64,000 nt of DNA, taken from Marsupella aquatica. Lineage: Eukaryota; Marchantiophyta. The notes under the pieces were generated by a model. It was not told where the DNA came from. It ran no database searches and saw only the letters and a program-made list of their open reading frames with translations. A program made the position numbers and the translations under genes. The stretch is taken from NCBI GenBank assembly GCA_973895155.1, contig OZ316891.1, positions 14,384,001 to 14,448,000 on the forward strand, read 5' to 3'. This document shows positions 13,179 to 23,684 of the stretch, piece by piece (positions within the stretch are counted from its first letter, which is position 1; each line of letters starts with the position of its first letter).

Positions 13179-15126
13179 CTACCAGTGAAGCCAGTGACTA
13201 GCTGATTGCATCAAAGGATGTGACACATAAGCACCGATAGTGAATCCGACTATCACGTAATAAGGCAACCTAAGGAATTCCTTGTAATAGTCGGGGGGGA
13301 GTTTTTGCCTACCCTCCATAATGGCAGCAAATGGAGTAACACTGGTGCGGTTTTTCACAACTTCAAATGCTTCTCCGTATTTTGCGGATAGCCTTCGATC
13401 ACCATGCCACACACCGAATAGGTGATGGGCGGTCAATCCTAATGAGGTGATGAGAGTGAAGGAGTTCCCGATCCATAGTGTATGTGCAATGCACCAGAGA
13501 ACCTGCCCTACCATCTGCGACAATGTCCAATTTTTAAACTAAATTATGACGAGCAGATGCCAAAACAGATCATCTTCAAGAACTTCGCACCAAGCACACG
13601 GTGTACGATACATCGGCTCCAGCCAAATTGTCAAGGACAAAATTGCCAATAAATTTGTCGCATGTTCTTATTGACTGTCGTCATCAATGATGAGATCCAG
13701 AATATGATTAGTAAATACCTGGGGGTGTCGGGTGATTCTCATGATCCCTGTCTCCCACATATGTACTTTAGGCTTGTCCACAGCAGCGACTTCGAGTAGG
13801 TTGAATGTAGAAGGATAGAGGAATAGAAAAGAGACGAAGGACAAAGCCCAGCAGAACTCATGCACGCCAGGAATCGTCCGGAATTGCCAAAGTTGGTACC
13901 CGTCATAACGGTGATTGATGAAATAAACCTGTCAGCATAAGTTCGTTTAACTTCTGAGATATAATTCTCCTTTTTCAATTGAAAGAAATATCTTCCGCAG
14001 AAATGAAAACCCCAAGCAAAATATTTCAGGACTCCCAACTAAGCTAAAACACGAAGAAAGTTCAAATGATAATGATAACTGATCTGGTTTTTATTTGCAG
14101 AAGCAGAGCAGAAGAAGCGCCTATCTAAGAGACGAGCAGACAGACAGAGCAAAGCAAAGCAAAGCAAAGCAAAGCAAAGCAAAGCTCAGCTCAGCTCAGA
14201 TTCTGGGTTGAGCATAAATACCACAGCAGAGACTGCGAGAGGAAGCGATGTTCCGGCAAACAAGACTCGATAAGCCCTCTCTCCGATTAGCTTCTCCCCT
14301 GTGGCGCGGAAACCTGCCCCGCCACTATGAACCAGAGCGAAGATGAACAGTATTTCCATCATTACAACCTTCAACCAATCATGATCTCGAGAGTTAGCAA
14401 ACATGAGCACCACAACCAACCTGTATTGTGAATCTGTTATCATCGTCCTTTCAAGATCTTGACTCAGTGACTCAATTATCCATCCCACATTGTATTCTCT
14501 CTGGTTCGTTCGGATAAATGACAATTTTGATACAACGGGACAATCTGTGATACACACCCACCCGTCAGTCATAGTGCGTGTGGAACAAACGAAGCTCGAG
14601 TGCCGGCAAAGAAAGGCATGCATCTCTTACTCTCTCTCACCTCATGGCTGCTGTTGAGCGAGGTCAATGCATTTATAAATGCCCCTCCGTATCCTGTGTT
14701 CGGGTCTAACCAAAGTACGTACAGAATCGCCAAGACGACACCAAGGACCAGAGTGAAAGAAATCCAGGATGACGTCTGTTGGTCCACGACATTAAAAACA
14801 GCAGCATCTTCACCAACTAGACCGTCATTCTCGTCCTCCGAAACTATCTGTGGCGTATCTCCTACAGCCGCATTCAACCGTCCAGGTGGTGTACCACTGG
14901 TCGAAGATGGAGGGAACAGAGAATCTTTCAACTCCGACTCAGACTGCAGCTCTGCTCTCCACAGGCCCACTCGCTGTCTCCTGACCGTCCCAGAACTTAT
15001 GGAGAAAGAGAAAGCATGATTCAAGCCGCCCGTGCTGGATATCCGAGACCACTGCCGTGCCAATTCATTCAATGGACCAGTCAAATACAGTAGACGTAGG
15101 GCGACAATTCTCATGTCCACAGGCAA
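13179..15126 (-). CDS. Z-ISO: 15-cis-zeta-carotene isomerase (Z-ISO), plastid, four exons
   Basis: Z-ISO isomerises the 15-15' double bond of tri-cis zeta-carotene between phytoene desaturase and zeta-carotene desaturase in plastid carotenoid synthesis. It is a NnrU-family integral membrane haem protein. Exons 15126-14641, 14368-14222, 13928-13719 and 13514-13179 join exactly in phase (162+49+70+111 residues, 392 in total; Arabidopsis is similar). Family blocks appear in order: [90 protein letters not shown] and a terminal LHW. Candidate haem-ligand histidines are in ALVHSG (about residue 176) and HHLFG (about 311). Hydrophobic segments begin near residue 120. All visible introns are GT-AG. 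The true N-terminus may lie in an upstream exon (see the entry at 15290-15476), because residues 1-20 are not a typical transit peptide. Confidence 0.95.
14148..14199. repeat. (AAAGC)n / (TCAGC)n microsatellite in Z-ISO intron 2
   Basis: About seven copies of AAAGC followed by three of TCAGC sit on the plus strand. They lie inside the second Z-ISO intron, about 20 bases downstream of its 5' splice site (donor at 14221-14220 on the minus strand). Confidence 0.9.
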
Positions 15127-15289
15127 AAAACACCATAGCGAATTCTACTACTAAACGACCGAGATGAGAAGAGAAAATCCCGGGGAAAAAATCCAGTCCA
15201 ATCCAATCGAAATGATTGCATGGAAGGGCAACAGTAGTGCTTTGAATTTCTCACTCGTTGTTGTGACGCCAGTCGAGACGATGGCCAAA

Positions 15290-15476
15290 CATTCTGCCAC
15301 CTCGAGAATGTCGCAAAGGAAGCAGCCCGTGAGAATCCAGAACAAGCAGCTCCGCTTTGCTGATTAAACCCATCTCTAGAGCCCTGTGGTTTCTGCTGCT
15401 GCTGCTGCTGCTGCTGCAGCCCAACAACGGAAGAAGATCGAGCCGGAGGCAGCACGAGAGACGACACAGCGGCCAT
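15290..15476 (-). CDS. Possible upstream first exon of Z-ISO encoding a transit peptide with a glutamine run
   Basis: A minus-strand frame begins MAAVSSLVLPPARSSSVVG, followed by eight glutamines encoded by a CAG run, and continues Ser/Ala/Arg-rich. This is the composition of a chloroplast transit peptide, and it lies directly upstream of the Z-ISO exon. A possible donor (CTCGAG|GTGGCA) lies near 15293. The matching acceptor in 15126-14990 is not certain (a TATCCAG site near 15040 is one candidate), so the link is inferred. If it is correct, the ATG at 15126 is not the real start. Confidence 0.4.
15393..15419. repeat. CTG/CAG trinucleotide repeat
   Basis: Nine consecutive CTG units on the plus strand. 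On the minus strand they encode the polyglutamine run of the possible Z-ISO leader. Confidence 0.95.
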
Positions 15477-17295
15477 AGTTTCGAGCTCGATCGATCACTA
15501 AATGAAAACTCTATGCACCGAATCAGTCTCACTGTATGACTTTCATCATCCACAAGTTGGTGCGCACACAATTCTCTCTTTGCTCAATGCAAGCACTACT
15601 GGGGAGAAGATGACAGACAAGCTTTGGAAAACCTTTGTGGGTCTTAAGAATGATCTTTCTCACAGAAACTACAGTACCGTCAGAAAATGGCATTATCGAT
15701 AGAAAGCTTGTGACAATGATTTCCTTAAGAGTACAGAAGGAACCAGGGAGGAGAAAGGGGTGGGGAGGTTCTCAATCCCATCAATCACGGGTTAACTGAA
15801 CCCCAATCACTCGGGGGTTTAACTACAATAATAGATTGTAGTTTAATTTCAATATGTATGTTCTAATTTTATTTGCAATCTTCTTTATACTTATTTTACA
15901 TGAATTATTTTAATTTAAGAATTATACATGAGTGTATATTGCATTTTTGTTTCTTCTGTTATTCAAGTATTTTACAAATGTCCTTACAATAATAATTACT
16001 CAAATGGCTTTACTGATTTTCATAGTTGAGCCCCTGAGCCCCTGAGCTGTCTTATCACTCATCCATATCAATGAAGTTCAGCAGCCTCATCAAACTCCAA
16101 CATCATTTTGGGGGTTGGATTTTCCCTCATGGTGACCTTACGAAGCTGAAAAGTTTCCACTCAGAAAACCTTCTTGAGACATTTTCTCAACTCAATAGCC
16201 CCCCTGAGTCATCTTGACAGCCCCACTGAGCAGGAAAGTTCTACACACAAATGACTGATACTTGATACATACTACTACTAATGATAACTGATTGAGTTAT
16301 GACACTCTCTCCTCTGCCTTGAAGGGAAGGGAAGGGAAGGGAAGGGAAGGGATCGAATGATTAGTTTGTTAGAATTCTCATTTGATGTCCTTTGTAATGA
16401 CCCTGAAGTGGGGCTTCAGGAGTTGAGTGATTATGGAGAAATCAAGGTCCACAGATCAATTTGTTTGTTGCCATCGGGCATTCACACTAGAGAATCCTAC
16501 AGAAGTTAGTATTTCAGTAAGGCACTCACATTACAGTAGAGAATTCTACAATTGATTAGTATTTCATGTGTGGAGGCTTATTTTATGTTCCATTTGTGCT
16601 TTAACTTAGGTTGACCCAAGAATCTATAGCCATTATGAATCAATCTTGCAAAACATGGTGCAAATATTGTGAGGAGGGACTCTCAATCGACAACAGTGCA
16701 AAGTACTGTGCTCGTCAGCCTTTCTTTGGCCCAACTTGCATGTGGCAGCCCTAAAGAAGCAACCCTTAGCCGTTGGGAAACCCTCGGCAAAAAGCGGATC
16801 TAGTCTGTCAACAAGATCTGCTGCCCTGTAATGTCTGCTTTTGTTTTACTATAAAATCAAAGGTAATTTTTTTGTTTGGTAAAAATTGGCCAATTACTAA
16901 CCTATTAAACAGGCAGGCTAATGAAACTTTGGCCTAAAATTTAGAAAATTATGTTTCATTCGCCATCACCTCATGCACTATGGGGGAGTGTTAGCCAAAA
17001 AAAATACTCTACAATAGTCAGAAAGTACTATATAATTGAAAAAGAATTTTCTCCTAAATTGGGCACAAACAAGAAGGCAGCAGTTATTTTGATCCCAACA
17101 AAGACTAGTTGTGTTTGTTGTGCATCTTGATGATGTGACACGCTGTGGTGCCTGGAATTTTGGAATAAACCTCTAATAGGGGTCCGTAAATAAAATACTC
17201 CATAACAAGATTGGTGCTTGTCTAAAGTATAACACACTAGCCACCTTGGCTAATGTTTAGAAACAAGATAAAAATGATTGGTTGGAACCAACCAC
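15477..17295. other. Gene-free region between Z-ISO and the CACTA element
   Basis: AT-rich DNA without a recognisable coding region. It should hold the Z-ISO promoter on its left side. A (GAAGG)n microsatellite runs at 16321-16352. The final three bases (CAC, 17293-17295) are one copy of the target duplication of the CACTA element. Confidence 0.6.
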
Positions 17296-18150
17296 CACTA
17301 GAAGAATCCGAGGTGAATTGAGACCGCAATATGTGACTCATTTTGGCTCATGTGACTTCATTGTGACTCAACGTGACTTGACCCACGCTGTGACCCTTGG
17401 AGTTGCAAAAGTTGAGACCAAAAAATGGAAGTCACTCTTGATACTCGGCTTTGCAACTTGCTTGATACCCATTTGTGACTGATCTATGACTTTATTGTGG
17501 AGTCTAGCCTTGTTTCTACGTGACTGCAATATGACTTTAACGAGTCACATGGTAAGTCATATACATGACTTGCTCGCATTCAACAACGACTAGTGTGTGA
17601 CCATTTAGTGTCACAGAAGAGACCAATGGAGACCCTGGCCCGGGTCACACAATAGAACCATTTGGGACTCTATATACTCATGTTTATAACTAATAAGGTT
17701 CACATGCAAGTTGTAACCATGACTAATGAACACAGAGGGACAGTTTATAAGGAGAGAGAGCACTCCACATTACAATACATAGAAACCTGATGTTCTAACT
17801 TTAGAAATATAACACATTGAATACAAGAAATGAACATAGCATGAATGACATCCACATCAAACAAAGCATCATATAAGCAGATCCTACATAAAATATTCAT
17901 AAGAATTAAATAGAATCACAATCTTGCTCTAAAATTTAGATCATTTGAATTCCAATGGAATAGTTTACAATGTGATCAATGTAATTCAGACAAAACAGGA
18001 ACTCATAATTGATGACTGCAGGATGAGATAACTGAAAGCACATGCATGATACTATGAATCTCCAAGAGGACATGATTCTTGTACTCCTTCTTGACATCTA
18101 AAATCTACATAACATGACTCACACTACAAACAAATAATGGCATGACATTG

Positions 18151-20307
18151 TTATGGATCCTCTATGAACTTGCTTGGCCATAATAACAAAGAACCTGTAG
18201 CATCTCCAAGTGTCTTTTGAGGAGGATCATCATTTGTGTTTGGAATGGGATGGACAGCTTTAGGTTTCACTAGTAATGTGACTAACACTACTGAATAACC
18301 TGGGGGAATCCTCTTGCCATGGAACGTTGTGGAACCAACCTGCACTCTGCCAAATCCTACTCGTGTTCCACTCTCATCAACAGCTAACAAGCCACTTTGT
18401 CCCTCAGCATTAGGTGCTTTCCCCACTTCCACCTTAGATCTTTCTGCCAGCACCGTTCTTGGAGGTTTGTATGAAACCTTTGACGTGGCTCTGCTCCCAC
18501 CAGCAGACTTGCTTCGTGTGCGCATGCTTCCTCTCTTCATAGTAGTGAAGCTAGGCTCAGTAGGTTCCTCTGTTAGGACTGTCACGGTAGCAGGTTCATC
18601 ACCTGGGAGTGTCATACCAACTAACTCTTTGGTTGGTTTTATCTCAACAAGAGGCACACCTGTCATTGAGAATGATACATTCTGCAAATCATTTATCTCA
18701 GCAATGGAGTCAAGATCTACATAGCATGAATCTGGCTCAATGGTATCATTGTCATGCTTGCTGATATCCTCATTTGCCCCAACATTGATATCATCCACTC
18801 CCTTGCCAATGTCATCCTCATCCAAACATGGTTGACTACCCTCTGTCAAACAAGTTGCTTGTATAGACTGCAACTTTGTTGCCTCTAAATTACAGCGAGT
18901 ATTTGTCAGGTTCTCATACTTCTTCTCTGCAGCACCTGCCTTATTCTCTATGGACACAACAACCACAATATATGTTACTGAAAATAACACATTTAACAAA
19001 CAATGTCAATTCAAACTATACATTTACTAATCATATCCCACACAGTTGTAAAGGCCTTACCTTCAAGCCTACATGTCGTTGGCATGCCAGAAGAGTGCAT
19101 CAACTTTGCCACCTCAAGTGGTGATGGTGGAACTCCTGCAGAATTGGAATCAATTTTATCTCTCACCGACACAACAGCTTCCATTAATGTCTTGAAGTTC
19201 ACATGGAACAAGTCAGTCAATGAATTCAAACATTCATTGATCTCTAGAAGACATGTTTCGACAGCCTTCAAACGACCACTTATCTCTGTAAGTGAAGATC
19301 CACCTCCCTACATGACACAGGGGTATAGGTTCAATCACTCCATATGAAATGTTGGGCAATATATGCACAATCAATGTTATATACAGTGTACACCTGAAAT
19401 TCAACGCAGGTCATTCAATTACCAATCAAAACTCATATAACTTACATGCTTGGAGGATTCAGATGCACCCTCTTGAGCCCGGGTGTTCACAATTTCAGCC
19501 CTCAACTCTTCTTTTGAAGGGCTTTGCCCCAATTGGGCTTTCTGCACATGCATGGCAAACACAAGTTATCATTATTATTCAGGGAACGTACACTAAAAAA
19601 CAAAGTTTACATGTATGGGTTTACACTATAAACAGTACATAGTGTAGCATAAATTACATAGCTAGGCCATTGATTCTTACCAAACGTTTTGCTGTCGGTG
19701 CAGTGCCGGTCCTTCCTGTCAGATTAGGGTTCTGAACACTCAACCTGGCCTCGGTCATCTATGAACTCTTCTTTTTTGAAGCATCTGTTACAAAATAAGC
19801 TACTAACCTTGCCCACACTTTATCATCACAACTGGCTGGTGGAGGCATATCTGGCTTCTCCCCACCTTCCTTCCAAGCCTTATGCATTCTCCACCTCTCT
19901 TGCTTTATGATTTTACCTACTGTACTCTCTAGGTAACCTATGTCCATGCCATCATCACTGCCCACATAATTCCATTTGGCAGCAACATTTTCACATACAG
20001 TCTTCCAATCTTTTGGATGCTGTTTTTTAAAATTAATAACACTCACATCTAACCAACGCAATACTTCAGCTTTCAAATCAGCATGCCATCGGTTCTTACG
20101 AGGACACTCAGCATCCACCCATTGTCTCTCATTCAACTTTACGTTCCCTTTCTTTGTGACCTCCCCTCGTGCACTGCTCTCGGTAGTACTGGGCGTTGTA
20201 TTGGCCACCCCTTCATTCACCCTACCTGGGGTTCTGAAGCCACCTGGGAAAATACAATGCCATTCATTCTTGAGAACTACATACAGCATAATGGATGACG
20301 GCAACAT
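18151..20307 (-). CDS. TNPA/Tnp1-like (Ptta/En/Spm) transposon protein, several exons
   Basis: Coding blocks lie at about 20307-19759, 19760-19680, 19500-19450, 19271-19011 and 18999-18151. The N-terminal block has the W-rich helical layout of plant Ptta/En/Spm proteins (RQWVDAECPRKNRWHADL, then KVWARLVAYFV and a KKKSS end). The next short exon reads NLTGRTGTAPTAKR, as in family members where a Gly/Ser-rich strand follows. A coiled, charged middle (ENKAGAAEKKYENL) precedes a C-terminal block VGFGRVQVGSTTFHGKRIPP and TLGDATGSLLLWP, which matches the Tnp1 C-terminal pattern of a 'GDA-GS--WP' motif. In En/Spm, TNPA binds subterminal repeats and helps bring the ends together. The palindrome array at 20434-21165 lies just upstream. 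Exon joins were not verified. Confidence 0.72.
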
Positions 20308-20433
20308 TCAATGCTTCACTTCAAGAAAAATTCTTCAAACATACATACTTGTAGCTCTGTGGAAAGGAGACTTTTGCTGAAACACGACCATAAGAGAAAA
20401 ATCTGAATCGTTTCAAACTTTTTGAGCAAAAAC

Positions 20434-21165
20434 GACGCTTTCTGAAGCGTCTACTTTCCATTTGGCGGTTAACTCACTTCAGTCTAACTAAGGACGCTTT
20501 CTGAAGCGTCCCTAGTTACAAAGCCAATAAACCCCAAGACAGCTGAGGCGTCCATGTGTGCTGCCAACCAGATGCGACCCCCTTAACCACGACGCTTTTT
20601 GAGCCGTCCTTCACCGATACCACGGAACAGAAGACGCTTCCTGAAACGTCTATTCGAACCAGACACCGGACGCTTTAAGACGCTTTCTGAAGCGTCCGCT
20701 AACCCCAAAGTCCGATGAGACGCTTTCTGAAGCGTCCACATGAGAAGTGACGCCTTGACTGTTCGGCCGTGTTCGAAGACAAAGCAGAATCGATGCTTTC
20801 TGAAGCGTCCGCCAAGACAGACTCCGCCGCTTTCTGAAGCGTCCCACCTGAAGGCCGGAAGACGGATGCCGCGACCAAAACACCAAAATCCAATCGACGC
20901 TTTCTGAAGCGTCCACTATCTTCCCGACACTTAGAAATATTTCTGATTTCCGCACTTTTATAACACTGCACCACTTTTGCCAATTTATTTGAGGCACTTA
21001 GAAGTCTCAGAAAAGTCTGAAACTTTACCAGCATAGAGATTATATGTAGTAGAGTACTCTAGAAAAGTCTCAGCTCATTCCGAGTTTTAGTTTAGAAGTT
21101 AAAATTAAATTAAAACCACTGTTTATTAGTTTTACCGGAAAACACCGACGCTCTACAAAGCGTCC
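20434..21165. repeat. Array of about ten GACGCTT-TCTG-AAGCGTC palindromes
   Basis: The 18-bp unit GACGCTTTCTGAAGCGTC (7-bp arms, 4-bp loop) occurs exactly at 20434-20451, 20493-20510, 20679-20696, 20719-20736 and 20895-20912. Slightly altered copies lie at about 20591, 20633, 20792 and 20826, and one with a different loop (GACGCTCTACAAAGCGTC) at 21148-21165. Spacing is irregular (about 40-140 bp), so this is not a simple tandem repeat. The array sits just upstream of the TNPA-like gene on the minus strand, a position fitting binding sites in a promoter, or hairpin-forming transcripts. Confidence 0.9.
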
Positions 21166-21169
21166 ACTA

Positions 21170-22224
21170 AGTCTCCAATGCATTTCTTTATTTCTTTTAG
21201 GATTGTCTTTTAGATATTTGAGGTTTGAAAAGTCATGCCTTTTCAGTTAAGGGAACCTTTACTTATAAAACCTCATGGTTTATCCTTACCAAGGGGGGGA
21301 CAATTCCAATCAGACTTCTGTTAGTTTCCCTCCTTCCATTTTAACAAGAGAAGTCTTGTATCGAAGTAAAACTTATGTTTGAATTTATGAATTCAAGAAA
21401 TTTCTTGATACTTGAATTCAGTTACAAACTTCTGTGACTTACATTGAATTCACTGCTAGGCTTGCTTGAAGGGTCAAGATTCGCTAGCTAATTCAAGAGT
21501 TGTTGTTTGATATGTGAGAAGTAAAGTTTGGTTCTCAGAGTATTCAGTACCGTTACTTTGTTTATGGAATATGATTTAGTGTTTGACGGAATTGCGTATC
21601 GCTGATGTCAAACCATGTTGCCGGCATCTTAAGTCATATCATTACATTTGTAACCAGAGCAGTACTTGCTTAGCAAATTGGAAATTCCTTATCATGCAAT
21701 TTTATTTAGTCAGGAGAGAAATTAGTGAGTTATGAGACTTGTTTTATGTCTATTCTAAGACCATAGTCCTTTTTGAAGGAGTGGCAATAGCTAATCAGAG
21801 TTTTCAGACCATAATTGACTCTCTCTTGACTCATAAGAGAGAAGTTTATTTACTTTGGTGTTTTGTTTATTTGATCTTTTAGTGAGAAACAAGAAATCTA
21901 TGTACTAAGAGCTTTAGATTACTCAAAGAGATAAATTCATTCAATTCTTTCCAAATCTGTTCTTAAAGGGATCGAATTCCAAGTCTTTATGTAAAAAGTG
22001 TTCCTTTTTGTTCTTCTGGCTATACGACAAGCTCTGCCTGTAGATGCCTGTGCAGGGACTGCACTCTGGAATTGTTGTGACCCTGGACCACCTGTCCAGC
22101 CTAGTACAGGGGCTGGATGATGTCACTTTCTAGGTATGTGGCTGCAAACATATGTACTAAAAACGTAGTACAAACTATAGGAAAACATATGAACATTCAC
22201 CAACATACCTGGCCCCCTTCCGTG
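21170..22224. other. AT-rich spacer inside the CACTA element
   Basis: No coding region was recognised between the palindrome array and the GW-rich gene. A purine tract (AAGGGGGGGACA) lies near 21290, but no long terminal repeat could be tied to it. The minus-strand upstream region of the TNPA-like gene may extend into this spacer. Confidence 0.5.
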
Positions 22225-23616
22225 CTACATCTGCATAGGGGCATTAGTGAATACTTGAGTTGATGGTTCGACTATCCAACCTGCACACATACATTTTCTA
22301 TTATTATACATGTGCATAATCCCCCCCACATCAATGGACTCCACATATAATGAGTTCTTCCATTGCTGACAAGATCAGACATTACCTGCCCCTCTTCCAG
22401 CATTTGTAGGTACTGTATTTTGAAATCCTTGCTAATTACCTTCACCACCTTCCCAACCTTGTTCATTCCACGACCCACCACCATCCTCCCAACCTGGTTC
22501 AATCCATGTCTGTCCTTGTGGACATTGGAACTGATCATTACCAGCATTTGCCCAATCAGGTTGGGCAGAATCTGCATGCAATGGCAGGTGGACAGAATTT
22601 CATGTTGTCTGAATCCAATACATCCCAAACAATGTCAAAAATTGATATGCAGTCTGAAATTCAGGATTGCCATCACAAATAACTGGCATATAGATATATA
22701 CTCACATCCCCATGGTTGAGGTGGACGTCCATACCCACGAGACTGTGGGTTTGGACCTGCTCTGCCTCTACCACGGGCATAACCTAGAGCTTGCCCCCTG
22801 CCATAGTATTGGGCACCAGCCTGGGATCTACCACTACTACCACCTCGCCAACCTTGATCAGAGGTCAGCCCCCCCTGCTGGTATGGTGCATGCATAGGCT
22901 TTGCAGGCAAAACAGAACTGGCAGGACGCTGCATCACATCACCAACTACAATGTCAGAAACTAAGCAAGGTACATAGGATGTAAAACTGAACATATGAAA
23001 CCTCTCAACAAGAGTTTTTAACTCTAAACCTAGCTTGTTGGGAAAACTACTTACCTGTTTCTTTTGGGGCTGCTCTGCAATGTATTCATCTTCATAACCC
23101 CCATCCTCATCCATTTCCTCTGGGAAATACTCATCATCTGCATCTTCTTGTCTAGTGTCTGCACCCACTTGTGCAGCATCCATGTCATCTCCACATTCTG
23201 CCATTGTAGGTACGACCTTCTTGCTCAACCTGTCACTCCGACGCACGGGCCCAGAGATAGTGCTGGTCACCCTTCTTGCGTACTCCTTTTGTTTCTTTGA
23301 AAAACCTGCTGCTCTACGACATTCCAACATGAGAATACAGTCACAATTTCAGTGCCACATTGAACTATTCATGTCACACAAACTCAGCGGAGGGGTGTAG
23401 TTGAGAATCGTTCCCTTACAATTCAGCCACATCCTTTTCCAGATCCAGTTCTGCAATTTTGACTTTCACGTATGCTTGTTGTTCCATAGCTTTCCTTTCA
23501 TACTCACACATCTCTGTGTCACTCTGTTCCATCCTACTGGACCACAAAAACATGTCATCTATGGTCACCCCGTATAACACAATGCAACCACAATCACCAG
23601 GCATCCATCCATACAT
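22225..23616 (-). CDS. GW/WG- and RG-rich protein (candidate ARGONAUTE-hook protein) in the CACTA element
   Basis: Minus-strand exons at about 23616-23428, 23325-23057, 22965-22706, 22571-22440, about 22415-22388 and 22280-22225 join in compatible phases and end at TAG 22227-22225. An early acidic/basic part (KKQKEYARRV, then DEYFPEEMDEDGGYEDEY) is followed by RG-rich sequence (GRGQALGYARGRGRAG) and then Trp-Gly-rich sequence: QGWRGG, PPQPWG, DWANAG, TWIEPGWEDGG, GSWNEQGWEGGEG and GGWIVEPSTQ. Disordered GW/WG clusters are known ARGONAUTE-binding hooks in plant RNA-silencing proteins such as NRPE1 and SPT5L, and in some viral suppressors. RG repeats bind RNA. No catalytic domain is seen. The role is inferred from composition only. 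The start codon and first exon are uncertain. Confidence 0.6.
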
Positions 23617-23684
23617 CTGTGTTGCTTCAGAATTACTTTATTACACATCCCCTCACTAATGTCCATGCAAACAATTCACATTAC

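Noticed and set aside
20434-20912. Possible CRISPR array from regular palindromic repeats
   Set aside because: Spacing is irregular, the host is eukaryotic, and the repeat-spacer pattern and cas genes are missing.
20650-21034. Two overlapping minus-strand open frames of 111-115 residues
   Set aside because: They are made by the repeated palindromes (GRFRKR-like repeats) and have no domain; treated as repeat artefacts.
21280-21300. Polypurine tract of an LTR retrotransposon
   Set aside because: No matching long terminal repeat, primer site or coding region was found around it.
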